DNA of 64,000 nt from Schistosoma haematobium (GCF_000699445.3 NC_067200.1:6030950-6094949); one strand, 5' to 3'; counted from the first letter of the stretch, positions 24,301-34,615 are shown. A program made the numbers and translations. The notes: a model not told the origin generated them from the sequence alone.

Positions 24301-27300
24301 ATAAACAACACCAACAAATGAATAATGAAGATGAGTTTATTTCACCTCTTAGTCCGTTAAAGAAATTGATGGTGACAACTGTGCTTGAAAGTAGCAATAC
24401 AACGAATACGGATTCGTCTAGCAGTAATAATAATAATAATGATAATAATAACAGTAATAGTGTTGTCCTCGACCAATCAGATATAAGTCAAAACGTATCA
24501 TCATTGAATCCCAAAGAGATATCAGCATTAAATCGTCTACTGGGACCTTATTGTCCATTTTCTGGCAATGATAAAAATAAGTCTGGATCAAATTTCCAAA
24601 CAAAATGGAGTAACAGTGGTAGTAAGAAGAAAAAACACTTGAAAGCTTCTAAATATAGTAGTAAAAACAATAATAATAACGACACTTTAACCGATTCATC
24701 AAGGACTAATGACAGTCGGTTAAATTCATTGGCTAATTCACATTGTTTACAGTTTGCTCCATTCAGTAATTTACAAGTAATTATTCAACTTATCGTTATT
24801 ATTTTTAATTTGTTTTGTTAATGTAAAACATTTTTGGTGAAAGAATACTTTACTGTGATAACCTTAAGGAGGACTCTTGTGGTGATCTTTGAAAGTGTCA
24901 TCTGTTTTTAGCTAATCAGAGTGAAGGTGGTATAAGTGGATAATTTGTTACGTATTAACCGAAAAGTGGGTTAGGGTCAAAGTTTACAATTTGTTCCATC
25001 TTGGTATGGGACTCCTCAGCAGTTCCATACTAGGACGAAACGGCCGTCTAGAACCTCCAGATTTTCAAGGATGCTCTAACATTAATCGGTTCATGATCCC
25101 AATTAAAAATTGAAAACCCTCATGCTAATTCTTAACACGTAACTTCTAACTCTAAATCTTAATCCTAATTTGTCGTAATAATTTATAACCCTCTTTCGAC
25201 CCTAATATGTGGTTGTGTCGGCTTACGGGTCGTCTACAAATTATAATCTCATCATAAAATTTATAATGTTATATGAGATAGCATAGTAAAAGCCAGTCAT
25301 TACCTTCCCGATTTTTAACAAAACTTAAGACCAACAAGATGTCGGAAAAAATGAGTTCAAGAATTATATATCATTTTATTTGTTTATTAGATATTTGTGT
25401 CAAATGCCGTAGCACTTAGTTTTCAGTAGATCCTGTTCGTATCTCGACATTTGATAATTAACATTTACCGTAGGCTGAATGAACAAATATCAAGACAGTT
25501 CTACTGTATGAGGCGGAAACCTGGAGAACTACGAAAGCCATCATCCAGAAGATACAGGTGTTTACTAACTGTTATCTACGCAAAATACTTCGGATCCGTT
25601 GGCCGGACACTATTAGCAACAACCAACTGTGGAAAAGAACAAACCAGATCCCAGCGGAGGAAAAAATCAGGAAGAAGCTCTGGAAGTGGATAGGACACAC
25701 ATTGAGGAAAGCACCCAACTGCGTCACAAGGCAAGCTCTTACTTGGAACCTTCAAGGTGAAAGGAGGAGAGGAAGACCAAAGAACACATTACGTCGAGAA
25801 ATGGAGATAGACATGAGAAAAATGATTGAGAATTGGATGGAACTAGAAAATAATGCCCAGTAGAGAGTGGGTTGGAGAATGCTGGTCGGCGGCCTATGCT
25901 CGATTGGGAGTAACAGGCGTAAGTAAGTAAGTAAGTAGGCTGAACTGAACAAATTGCAAAAAATATTAGGACTCTTAGCAAATAACCCATTACTGTGTTT
26001 TAGACATAAATCAATAACAAAGTGGCTAATATTTTGTTATTGTGATCCATGAATATGTGATTTCAAAGCTGAGTAATTGAACACTTGCAATTCGGTTATA
26101 TGAAATGATAAAAAATAGTGATTTGCCATGTTTTATGTTATGTCTCTAAAAAAATATATTTCTTTTTGGCTCAGCATCAGCACTAAGATGTATACATCTC
26201 CGTAGTTTGTCTTTATACAATATGAAACCAATTCGTGATACAACTCATTATTCATGTCACTCAGTCATACCGAATGTAGAAGCTGATACATGTATGCACC
26301 GGTTCAAGTTGTGACACCTCATCAGCATAGCAAGATGAAATTGCCAAAGCGAATCCAAGAGTAGTGTAGGTAATTGAGAAGATTAGGCATCAAGGATACG
26401 ATTAGAGAATAAAATATGAATTGATAGATTAAGAAAGGATTTTTGCACAAGGTTATTTAAAAATTTAGGATTAAAAGAAAAACAAAGAATAAATGCGCCT
26501 TCTACGCCATTACGAATGATTTCTAGTTATGTCAATTGAATTCTTTAATCATTGGTTGTCATCATCACGTGGATCGCAACCAAATAGTCTGTACTGACCT
26601 ACATGAATCATTTCACTAGTGACTTTCTTTATGAATTGTTGCCACGTTTTGATTTGGCCTGCTTTTAACTTTCCTCCAGAATATTCCTATACCAGTCATC
26701 ATCGCGCATCGAGATGGTGATTGTGCATACACAATACATATCACAATCATTTCAATTGATAACATCATTCGTATAATTTAATTACGTTCAATATTTTGTT
26801 TATTTTAGTTAGATTAATTTTTATTGAAAAGAACCACTTGTTTTACTTCTTTAGGTAGGATTCAACAAGAACACTGTATGCATTGGACGTGTATTTGCTG
26901 AATTACCTAATGATTCTGATTTAGCATTAAATTTACTTTTAATCGATCCATATGGTACCCCATTTGCTGTACGATTGTATAATGTTGGAAAAGTTAGTTT
27001 GTTGTTTTTTTAAGATAAGGGAATAATTAATAATACAAAGGATGATTAAAGTTGGATTGTGGTAGCTAACACTGGAATTCAATATACATTTAATCCAGTC
27101 AGTCAGCTACAACGTGGGACCAAGCACATATATGCATCGGTCCAAGTTGCCATACCTCATTAGTACAACAAGATGAACACCGAATTCATAGAATTAGTCA
27201 CATCGATGGTAGTAATGTGTAGAAGAAAGAATTAGTTAATAGAAAGATATAAAGCAATTTTAATCTCACAGTTTAAGGGAAGACAGAGAGTGTATACACC

Positions 27301-29228
27301 TACGCCATTGTGGTTGATTCTGAGCCATGTCACCGAGAGTCTCCAACCATTGGTTACGATAGTCACGCTGTCCCCAACCAATTTTTGTGCATTTACCTAC
27401 ATGGCTCAGACTAGAAGTTAGTGACTTCAAGCACTGATACCATGTTTTGGTTTGGCCGCTCCTAACTATCTTCCAACCATTCCAAACACTAGTGAGCATT
27501 GCACGTCGTGGTAATCGGTGTTCAGGTATACGTATTTCCTGTTATCTAGAATCCATCAGCTGGATTGTGTTTATATCTCAGTGTGTTTATGTTCACATTG
27601 AAACTTAAACCTAGTACTTTTTTACTTCGAACACTGGCGTGTTATCCTTTGAACTATTGAGTCTAACTGGTATGGATTCTATTTGTAGGGGATTTTTGTT
27701 TGTGACCAGAAATGGCAGTATCGAGACAATCTTCTTAGGCTCTACACATGTCACTACAGACTGGACAGATACAAAAAATAGAACCATTGACCAACTGACT
27801 CAATCATACATCATTAAAATAGAACCAAGTTTGTTTTAAGATCTGTTGGTGGTTGTCAATTTCCGCTCGTCCACACTGGATGCCTACATCCTGGAGTACC
27901 TAAAAGCGAAACTGGGTTTGGAATGGTCTTACGGATCCGTAAATATGGCTCCAGTGTCAATCGAAAACTGCTTAAAGCTCTTTACACTCGTTTTTTTTCA
28001 GTAGTTTAAAATGTGTTGACTCAGGACAGGAAACCATGGGGCAAGGTTAGGTGTGTTACTTTTAAGTCTGAACTTTTCTGACCCTACTTCCCTTAGGAGA
28101 AGGTAGCTTTTCTTCAGATGTTGGTTGTTTGTTGGAAAAATTGTACTGCTTTCGCTCTTTGAAGTACAGTCAATAGTATGACTACGCTTTCATGCTTAGG
28201 ATCTGTTATATTTTGGTCTTACTGTTCTGCGGCCTACCTGATTGGAGTTGTACGATCCTAAAGGAAGAATTGCTACAGTAAATGTGACTCGAATAGATCA
28301 TCTTAACATGAAAGCCTGTCCGTCACATTTGGTTTCTAATTACGGTAGCAGAAACAAAGTTAACACAACTTTTAACTATTTGTTATAGAACAGATGTTTT
28401 GTTGAAGTTGAAAAATGAACACTTCATCAGGCAATCAGTTTTCGGTGTGTAGTTGTGTTGTGTAAAAACTAGATAGCTTCGTTGTGGAACGCTCGTAATT
28501 CTGAATAAAAACCATTGTCTCTTCCAATCAGAAGTGAACCGTTTGATTTTTCCATAATCATTAAATTAGTCTGTTTAGATGACCCTGTTTATGACTAAAA
28601 ACAGTGTTCAATCAATCGTATAATCTGTGATCAATCAAATAGTTACGGCCCAAAGGAACATATAACTGACAAAAGTATTTATCTAAACTACGTGTTTTCT
28701 CTCTATCCTGAAATTGGCTGTTGAATAACATTTATATTCATATTGAATAAAATTCCATCCATCCAATGTTTTACACTTTGCTTTTCCCCTCTACAATTTT
28801 AATTTCAGGGTGTTGGACCAACTCGGAAAGACATCATTGCTATACCTCACCCGTTTGTTGAAGAAATTTTAATTGAAGGCTTCGTATTACATGCATGTCT
28901 AAATGCATTGTCAATTTTAGACAATCAATATCTATGTGATATGATAGAGAAGTTTTCATACCTTCGTACATCTACGGCGTCGACTACTACTACCACTACT
29001 ACTGACAACGAATTAAGTAGTAGTGGTGGTAGCAATGTTAACTGTACAAAGTCTGAATCGAATGCTCAATCTTCTAATGAACCTACTATTAATCTTCCTA
29101 ATCAATTAATGAATCTTCATATGCGCATCATACGTGTTCCATTGCCAAATTTTCTTGTAGTTAATGGTCAAACAGTTGGATCTAGTTGGACGGCTGCACC
29201 CGTTTTAAAAAATATTTTTTTTACTTGA
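14980..29228 (+). CDS. TTC5: TTC5/STRAP-like tetratricopeptide repeat protein (six exons)
   Basis: Exons 14980-15330, 19298-19540, 20330-20806, 24060-24776, 26855-26992 and 28809-29228 join with GT-AG introns, all in phase 0, into 781 residues. TTC5 is a cofactor that in animals takes part in p300/p53 stress responses and in co-translational tubulin mRNA decay. Evidence: TPR helices in exons 2-4 ('[17 protein letters not shown]', '[13 protein letters not shown]', '[14 protein letters not shown]', '[15 protein letters not shown]'), then an OB-fold-like region in exons 5-6 ('[10 protein letters not shown]', '[11 protein letters not shown]', '[13 protein letters not shown]'). The 'NLSMVLRQ' and 'LVVNG' blocks are characteristic of the family. 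It is far longer than vertebrate TTC5 (about 440 residues), mainly through Ser/Asn-rich inserts in exons 3, 4 and 6. Start choice rests on the first ATG after an acceptor-like tract. Confidence 0.9.
15548..15715 (+). repeat. Smalpha-like SINE with decayed hammerhead
   Basis: It starts with a pol III box A-like TAGCTCAGTGGATAACGCG, has a box B-like GGGTTTGAGTCTC, and at about 15645-15700 a hammerhead relic in the Smalpha arrangement (TCTCAAATA loop region, then AAAACACGC). The catalytic core is mutated. Confidence 0.7.
16105..16275 (-). repeat. Smalpha-like SINE, minus strand
   Basis: On the minus strand a tRNA-like head (box A at about 16225-16250) is followed by a decayed hammerhead at 16114-16160, with stem I halves CCAGG and CCTGG still pairing. 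The same family lies at 15548 in the opposite orientation. Confidence 0.6.
17199..17700 (-). pseudogene. decayed LINE 3' tail (family J)
   Basis: Matches the 27095-27540 family: a CAGT-type tandem at the left end, then remnants of a minus-strand coding tail (the 'CACGTTTTG...TGGCCG' block). Heavily mutated. Confidence 0.5.
17830..17985 (-). pseudogene. decayed LINE 3' tail fragment (family J)
   Basis: Shares the block around 'CAACGTCTTGACTTGGC' with the copies at 17199, 26255 and 27095. No open frame remains. Confidence 0.45.
18402..18556. mobile_element. foldback (MITE-like) element, family I
   Basis: The two halves are about 65-bp inverted copies meeting in a short centre (both contain GATGTTTAG and its complement). 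The related locus at 48105-48415 has the same arms. No coding capacity. Confidence 0.55.
18600..18775 (+). repeat. Smalpha-like SINE
   Basis: A tRNA-like head (about 18600-18660) is followed at 18694-18740 by a hammerhead relic with the core CTGACGAG and GAAA, but a weak stem II. It directly abuts the foldback element on its left. Confidence 0.6.
19298..19540 (+). CDS. TTC5: TTC5 exon 2 (first TPR units)
   Basis: 81 residues in phase 0, from acceptor TACTTAG to donor GTATGT. The second half has the TPR signature W-x-LG-x-x-x-A/W ('[20 protein letters not shown]'). A short acidic Asp-rich insert ('MTGDDDNDT') precedes it. Confidence 0.9.
19715..20065 (+). repeat. decayed hammerhead SINE (family H) in TTC5 intron 2
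   Basis: The order of family H is recognisable: 'AGTGAGAGGCCGTGG' head, box B-like region, then a mutated hammerhead region (AACTAGGACGAGATATCCGACCGG) and the 3' tail. It is too mutated to be a ribozyme. Confidence 0.5.
20330..20806 (+). CDS. TTC5: TTC5 exon 3 (middle TPRs)
   Basis: 159 residues, acceptor TCTCTAG, donor CAG/GTAAGG. It contains 'NLSMVLRQ', '[13 protein letters not shown]' and 'AYAQAVKDR...[13 protein letters not shown]', the family's central TPRs, interrupted by two Ser/Thr-rich low-complexity inserts. Confidence 0.93.
21950..22585 (+). repeat. GC-richer dispersed repeat, family C
   Basis: Much richer in G+C than its surroundings and ending in an A-rich AATAAATAGAATAAATAAAA-type tail. 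Related copies are at 35668-36055 (plus) and 42225-42725 (minus). Two copies share a conserved reading frame ('[10 protein letters not shown]'), which hints at the 3' part of a coding element. The A-rich end suggests a retroposon. I do not recognise the parent. Confidence 0.6.
22985..23180 (-). repeat. dispersed repeat family E, minus fragment
   Basis: Resembles in reverse the repeats at 42935-43190 and 49205-49440, which share the 'GATATAAGTAGTA' block and a purine-rich stretch. Diverged. Confidence 0.4.
23810..23960 (-). pseudogene. decayed LINE tail fragment (family J)
   Basis: Shares with 27300-27430 the block 'CACCATTATGGTTAATTCTGAG' in diverged form and the later 'GACATGGCTCA' block. 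No open frame. Confidence 0.4.
24060..24776 (+). CDS. TTC5: TTC5 exon 4 (last TPR plus Asn/Ser-rich insert)
   Basis: 239 residues, acceptor TTTCATAG, donor CAA/GTAATT. The first 35 residues finish the TPR array ('[20 protein letters not shown]'). The rest is a charged, Ser/Asn-rich region with an Asn/Asp run (about 24425-24455) from an AAT/GAT microsatellite, and ends '[12 protein letters not shown]' just before the OB-like domain. Confidence 0.9.
25005..25110 (+). repeat. hammerhead SINE fragment (family H)
   Basis: Contains 'GGACGAAACGGCCGTC' followed by the family H tail. The left side is a reversed piece of the same family (GGGACTCCTCAGCAG), so this is a short inverted arrangement. The core is incomplete. 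Confidence 0.6.
25110..25251. mobile_element. partial MITE-like family G element
   Basis: Matches the right half of 11333-11610, including the right inverted end (CAAATTATAATCTC). The left half is missing. Confidence 0.45.
25489..25934 (+). mobile_element. 5'-truncated RTE-type LINE insertion
   Basis: 446 bp coding the characteristic C-terminal tail of RTE-clade LINEs: '[14 protein letters not shown]', '[10 protein letters not shown]', '[11 protein letters not shown]', '[13 protein letters not shown]'. It ends in short GTAA tandem units. It is flanked by an imperfect duplication (25470-25488 and 25935-25954, 19 and 20 bases with one indel). The frame is open up to one stop before the last motif. 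A near-identical shorter copy is at 33621-33924. It lies in TTC5 intron 4. Confidence 0.88.
26255..26765 (-). pseudogene. decayed LINE 3' tail (family J)
   Basis: Parallel to 27095-27540 in order: 3' UTR block ('GCACCGGTTCAAG'), then the coding-tail remnants including 'TGCCACGTTTTGATTTGGCC'. Several frame breaks. Confidence 0.55.
26855..26992 (+). CDS. TTC5: TTC5 exon 5 (start of OB-fold-like domain)
   Basis: 46 residues, acceptor TTCTTTAG, donor GTTAGT. Alternating hydrophobic pattern '[14 protein letters not shown]...[20 protein letters not shown]' matches the first strands of the TTC5 C-terminal domain. Confidence 0.92.
27095..27540 (-). pseudogene. LINE 3' tail (family J), best preserved copy
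   Basis: A minus-strand frame (27499-27266 and upstream) reads '..[12 protein letters not shown]', 'SLSHVGK', '[10 protein letters not shown]' and 'WRRCIHSLS', the sort of C-terminal tail that follows reverse transcriptase in LINEs. A 3' UTR follows leftward to a CAGTCAGTCAG run at about 27097. Copies at 45565 (plus), 26255 and 17199 support a family. The clade is uncertain. Confidence 0.6.
27527..27665 (-). repeat. Smalpha-like SINE, minus strand
   Basis: On the minus strand it carries a tRNA-like head (about 27600-27660), then CAGCTGATGGATTC and GGAAATACG, a decayed hammerhead core at 27527-27566. It joins directly to the LINE tail on its left. Confidence 0.5.
28809..29228 (+). CDS. TTC5: TTC5 exon 6 (C-terminal OB-fold-like domain)
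   Basis: 139 residues and TGA. '[20 protein letters not shown]' continues the domain, and '[21 protein letters not shown]' with 'AAPVL' is the conserved end of TTC5. A Thr/Ser-rich insert lies between (about 28973-29090). Confidence 0.93.
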   Translation, partial: GVGPTRKDIIAIPHPFVEEILIEGFVLHACLNALSILDNQYLCDMIEKFSYLRTSTASTTTTTTTDNELSSSGGSNVNCTKSESNAQSSNEPTINLPNQLMNLHMRIIRVPLPNFLVVNGQTVGSSWTAAPVLKNIFFT

Positions 29229-29479
29229 ATAAGATTAATAGTATGCATCGGTCTCGTTTATTACTGATTACTTTTCTGGATCTATTGCTTAACTGTATTG
29301 TTTTTTTTGATTTTGTCAAACCTTTCACTCTGAATTTATCGTTTTCACATGAGTTGACCATAGTGTGAATGTGTGTGTGTGTGTGTACATATTAATATAC
29401 ATGGTAGATTAGTGACAGCTTTAAACTTAAGTTTTCTGTTCATATATGCTCATAAGTGTGATATATAGGTGCTACTTGA

Positions 29480-29485
29480 AATAAA
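29480..29485 (+). terminator. polyadenylation signal AATAAA for TTC5
   Basis: AATAAA 252 bp after the TTC5 stop, just past a (GT)n tract at about 29370-29386. A plausible, unproven 3' end. Confidence 0.4.
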
Positions 29486-29544
29486 TCATGTTTAATTCCA
29501 CAGTTTATTGTCTTATCCAACCAGTTAGTTACAATTCATCGATC

Positions 29545-29925
29545 ATTAGGTGGTAATCAATGTCATGTGTGTCAAGTCCTTCTGAGTGCAGATCGAATGC
29601 TATCGACCAAGTTGAGATGTGGCCACTAGTCAAGGTGACTCGACATTACGTACACTATGTTGAGATAAGATGGTGGTTGGAGGTAGTCAACAGGAAACCC
29701 TTGGCCCGAGTTTCGTGCTACTTGGCACTCGTCAGCAAGGTGCACCTGTAATCTTGAGGACTGGTGCTCCCTGACGGATTCGGCCCCGTGTCACCCAGCT
29801 TCACAGTCAGAGACGTTACCACTGAGCTATCTGGGCCGCACCCACCCCACTGTAGGACTGAGGTGTAATCACAATTGATAGATCACTGGGTGGTGATCAG
29901 TATCATGTATATCAAGTCTTTCTTA
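29545..29925 (-). repeat. tRNA-headed hammerhead SINE, family D
   Basis: On the minus strand, from about 29840: box A-like ATAGCTCAGTGGTAACG, box B-like GGGCCGAATCC, a linker, then a hammerhead at 29698-29741, then a tail. Two related ~50-bp blocks flank it (29535-29585 and 29872-29922), either a long duplication or part of the element. It is a different sequence family from the other two SINEs. Confidence 0.75.
29698..29741 (-). ncRNA. hammerhead ribozyme motif in family D SINE
   Basis: Minus strand: CTTG, core CTGACGA, stem II GTGC/GCAC, GAAA, short stem III, then CAAGG pairing with CCTTG as stem I. The nucleotide before the cleavage site reads GGC rather than GUC, so this copy has probably lost activity. 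Confidence 0.65.
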
Positions 29926-29929
29926 GTTA

Positions 29930-31160
29930 GTTATTGTAGCTTTTTTCTTCTACATAATTATTATGTATCACAATGGTTGAGATTTTTCACTCCATATACC
30001 TGTATATAATGGTTCGTGATTAATAAACAACTTTGGGCGTCTATATATCTCACTATGTATTAGTTACTAATTTGTGGTGGATATAAATGGTGGCTTATTG
30101 ATATAGAATATTTAAAATCCTGTCCAATGGGTCATTAACCTTAGTAAATACATCGGAATAGCATTAATTAGACGTCATGCGAATGTTGTCTCCAATACCA
30201 TAGTTTAGTAAGTATAGTTTTAACTATATACTAATACGGGGTGACGTTGCTAAATACCAACATTGTAGGTTGTTTACCTTTTAATTAGAAATTTTTGTTT
30301 CTAATTCACATTTCGATCAATGTTGCTATAAATGGTCTGTATAGTTCTATTGATCAGTTTAATTCACTGTCGGATCATTTATAGTGTATTATCCAACCAT
30401 TTTTATTTATAAATTACGTTTGATTGGAGATGTATATACAAGAGTGCTTTTTTGTTTGACGATAATTATCCACCGTCACAAGCCAATTGTTATTTTCTGA
30501 GACTCCTGCGCTCGTTTCAATAAGATTTAAGGTTTTGAAATGGTGGGAGAAATCATCTTCGTTGTTCAGTGCAATATGTTCTATGTTATCGTGTCACTTG
30601 TCTTGGTCATATCATACACGTAGTGATTGGTTGGTTTGTGGTTCTGTTAATATGTTATGTTCTACTATCGTTCAGTTCAGATACAAAATCGCATTCTATA
30701 CGTTTACTCACCTTTTTAGGTAAGTGAGAAGACTGAGAAATAACTAGGAAACTGTAGTCGGCAAATGAAATAAAATTTATATAAACCGTCGGTATACATC
30801 TCTTTTTCTCATAAATACATGGACATGTTGGCTGAAACCTTGAACCAGGTGCATAATCTGCTTAATGCAATAGCGCTCCAGGTTTGTATCCCCCCACTTA
30901 CCTTTTGACCTTGATATGGCATGTGAATACAGGCAGATACTCATATGCCTTATTGTTATGCAAATTAAAACTAAGCTGACTATCTGTTTGATTTGACTGT
31001 TTAAAGTTAAGTTTGCCCAATAACAACTATTGTTTACTCATAAAAATACACGTATTCGATCATTGAGTTTTGCTTCTACTATTTTTAGTATGTTCCTACA
31101 TTTTGTGCCGACTACAGTGATATATTAGGAATAATTATTTAAGAGTTAAATTTTTTTAAA
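29930..31160. other. gene-free spacer
   Basis: AT-rich sequence downstream of TTC5 with no exon or recognised repeat. Confidence 0.4.
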
Positions 31161-31182
31161 CAAAGTGGGAATTATCAGTATA

Positions 31183-31505
31183 GGGGTTGTGGAGATTATT
31201 AAGTTTCTAATTGGGATCATGAACTGATTGATGCTAGACAACCATTGAAAACCTGGAAGCACTGGACTGCCGTTTCGTCCCATTGTGGGACTCCTCAGCA
31301 GTGCGCATCCACAATCCCGCTCGGGAGATTCGAACCCAGGCCTTTTTGTCACGCGCGCGAACGCTTAACCTACTGGATCACTGAGTCGACATCCAATGGT
31401 GTTAATGTCTAACCTCAACCAATATACGAAATTGCACGACCATCTTCCATTGTACTGAGGTAGATACCTGTCTCTGCCGACACAGATTAGCTCCACTGGT
31501 CACGA
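31183..31505 (-). repeat. hammerhead SINE family H, near full-length
   Basis: Minus strand order: 5' block with 'CCACTGGAG'-like segment, tRNA-like head (box A near 31365-31385, box B-like GGTTCGAATCTC near 31325), hammerhead at 31259-31304, then the tail. One of the best-preserved copies. Confidence 0.8.
31259..31304 (-). ncRNA. intact-core hammerhead ribozyme motif
   Basis: Minus strand: stem I GCACTG, core CTGAGGA, stem II GTCCC/GGGAC (5 bp), GAAA, stem III CGGCAG, cleavage triplet GTC, stem I CAGTGC. All conserved core positions are present. Stem III is very short, as in Smalpha ribozymes, so efficient cleavage may need a dimer. Confidence 0.8.
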
Positions 31506-31938
31506 CTTTGTTGGGAAGTGTACTATTTTTTCCTCAAATAAACCTTTTATTGAAAGACTGTAACTCGATAATTTAGCTGTTCCAATACCTATTACGATTG
31601 GGTATATCTCGGTATTATTTGTATTTATCTTCGTGGTGTAAATGTATTTAACCGATGAACTGAAATAATGACTAAAGACCTGAGGCGAAATGGATTGTAA
31701 ATCGATCCCAGTCTTCACTGATATGTCTCATTCTCTAATTTCGCTCTTTCTTCGAAATTATATATATATTACTATAGCACACTTGGTATGCGGTTATCTA
31801 TAGAATATAGAACTCTCTTTTAGTCCTATTCAGCACAAGTCGGTTAAATATCACTGTTGATGTTCACTTAGGGACTTGAATTCAATCAGTTATAAGCAAC
31901 GTAAAAGCTGGGCACATATATACATTGGTTAACTTTTT

Positions 31939-32011
31939 GATGCAGTTTTGTTCTCTGAGCTGGATGGTTTGGTCGTTCTTTTGAACGACATCAACAGCAC
32001 AAACTTCAGAC
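31939..32011 (-). repeat. Penelope-element 3' tail fragment
   Basis: Matches the end of the Penelope frame at 55353 ('GACGACATCATCAGCACAAAC' region in diverged form), with a small internal deletion. Confidence 0.55.
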
Positions 32012-32139
32012 TAACATTTTCACACCAATTATCAGCACAATTTGATAAAACTATCAATAAAAATGTTTTATTCTACCGTGATATTCCAACTATCATCAAA
32101 AGCATGAGTAAGGTGATTATGTCATTTTTTTGGTAAAGT

Positions 32140-33600
32140 AACAGGTTCTATTTTGAATTGTTAGTTACATAGCCCATTATTCGTGGAACAATACTGATAC
32201 AGTGAGCAAACTAAACAAGTCATGTGATATACTAAGGACTCATGTGATGTCAAATACAATCGTAGATACGTTGTGGTGAGGGAATCATCTATCCATTTAG
32301 TCACGAGCTGCTCTTAGAGGTTCCTATGGAGATCAGTTTGTTTACTATTAAGTATCTATGTCTATTTGATAATAGTGTTCTGGATAGCTTTTGTACTTTT
32401 ACTGTGTACGGTTGGACTAATCAGACGTTAGAGTGTGAATAGTTGCTTAATTGAATTACAAACAGTGATAATAATCTCTTTTCATTCTATATACAATTGA
32501 AATTATTAAAATTAAATCTCTCCACACATATCAAACTAACAGTAGGGCGATTTTATCAAATAACGTCTTCCTAGGATTAGTCACTTTGTAGCTTTTAGTA
32601 ACTAACATTTAATCCAACCAGTATAAAAGCTTGAGAGTAAACGAAGGTGTTAAATTTATGGTAATTCTTTAAGGCCCCTTATTAATATTTGTGAATTTTT
32701 TTCCAACAAATTCCTTAACATAATGGAATTCCCCTCGTAATGTATTTCGAGGGTCTGAGTAATGTTTTTATTTCTTCTGGAAGATTACTGAAATCTTTGC
32801 TTGACAGGACTTTAATATCTAATTACTCGAACCCCTTTAGTGTTTCCCTTGAATGAAGTAAAACCGAAATGGAAACATATCTCTATCCTGTAAAGTTCGT
32901 CGAGCATGGATTGACATTTTTACCTCAATAGGTAAGATTAGTTTCCTAGAGAATAATTTTTTGGAGGATAGGTTTTAGATCTAGTTTATGGTACATCTTT
33001 GAAGTTAGATAAAAATTCACATCATTGCTTCTGTACAAGATCAGAATCATTTAATTATATGTCATGACTAATCGATTCAAATGTAACAGTTGGATTAGTT
33101 CTGTTAGCTTTCATCATCAACGTTCCAAGTTCTTACCGGTTCGTCAAAATGCATAATATACAACCTTATAAGTTGACTGGAATCGCCTTTCGAGTAAATC
33201 CACCTAATAAAACGTGAACAGATTTCCAATTTAGATAAACTTACATCCATTAATAATTACTTCAACTAATCGATAATGTTCAGCTCCAAATCATCTGTTG
33301 ATTACCATTGCCAATATTATATCATAATACATTGGAAGGTTGTGTTTCACAAAATTGAGCTTTCGATTTTACAAACTAGAAAAACATTGGATTGAAAGGA
33401 AGTACTGAAAGTTACAGTACTATTATTGAGGTTACTATTCCAAGTTTCTTTGAAAGAATTACAAATGACGATTATTCGTAAACTTTTTTGGTAAGAAAAA
33501 CCGTCACGTGATATAGGTAGAAGAAGATAAATGATAGGTAGAAGATAAATGCCATATACGAAGTGATTTAAGCAGAAATACGAGCGAAATGGAAATTTAG
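32140..33600. other. gene-free spacer
   Basis: No exon or clear repeat recognised. Confidence 0.35.
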
Positions 33601-33620
33601 ATGATATCAAATTCGAACAC

Positions 33621-33924
33621 TGTGGGAAAGAACAAACCAGATTCCAGCGGAGGAAAAAATCAGGAAGAAGCTCTGGAAGTGGATAGGACACACATTGAGG
33701 AAAGCACCCAACTGCGTCACAAGGCAAGCTCTTACTTGGAACCTTCAAGGTGAAAGGAGGAGAGGAAGACCAAAGAACACATTACGTCGAGAAATGGAGA
33801 TAGACATGAGAAAAATGATTGAGAATTGGATGGAACTAGAAAATAATGCCCAGTAGAGAGTGGGTTGGAGAATGCTGGTCGGCGGCCTATGCTCGATTGG
33901 GAGTAACAGGCGTAAGTAAGTAAG
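33621..33924 (+). mobile_element. short 5'-truncated RTE-type LINE insertion
   Basis: 304 bp, nearly identical to 25616-25930, ending in the same GTAA tandem. Flanked by an exact 10-bp duplication ATTCGAACAC (33611-33620 and 33925-33934), which defines both ends. Its high identity to the other copy points to a recent source. Confidence 0.92.
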
Positions 33925-34107
33925 ATTCGAACACAGAATAAAACTATGTTAATTTGCTACCTATGAGTTTGAATAGTTCTAAATATTAATATCCATAATT
34001 TGTTAAGTAATAAGGCCGGAATAAAAGTGATTACCTAATAGGTAATAGTAATGGACAATGACTAGGCCGTTACATCACATATCGATTAAAATTAGAATAT
34101 ATGTTTT

Positions 34108-34610
34108 TGTTATGCCGCAAAAACAAACAAAAGCGCTGATCACTTATACTCGTAACGAGGCACCTCGGCAGTTCTCACGATGCGAAAGTAAGAATACAAG
34201 ATTGGCATAAATGAAGATTTATTAGCCCCAAAACACGAATCGAATCTAGTCTAAAATACACTGGTTTATATATTGATGGTACACCCATTTTGAGTAATAA
34301 TTAGGATTAGATCACATACTCAGTTATAACAAATTACTTACTGAGCATAGTTCATGCCAACTGAATACAAGAATATCGTATATTATACAGAAGAGAATAT
34401 CATGCTAGGAAACAATCAAATACTACACTAACTGATCCTCATATTGAATCAAAACGGATTTAATGTTGAATAAAACTCATAATGAGTAAATCAATTGAAA
34501 ATTGACTTTCCTTTCCATCATATCACAATTATACAATAAAAATATACGTTTAGTATTGGTCCATAAAGGATCCCAAAGTTACCATTCATTATGTTTATCG
34601 GGTCGTAACA
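34108..34610 (-). mobile_element. solo LTR, gypsy-like family A
   Basis: 503 bp with TG...CA ends, flanked by the 5-bp duplication GTTTT (34103-34107 and 34611-34615). On the minus strand ATATATAAA is followed by AATAAA. Its minus-strand start matches the LTR at 37202-37713, but the other end differs, so it is a related subfamily. Confidence 0.8.
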
Positions 34611-34615
34611 GTTTT

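Noticed and set aside
33347..33748. 133-codon minus frame
   Set aside because: It is the antisense of the RTE tail at 33621-33924.
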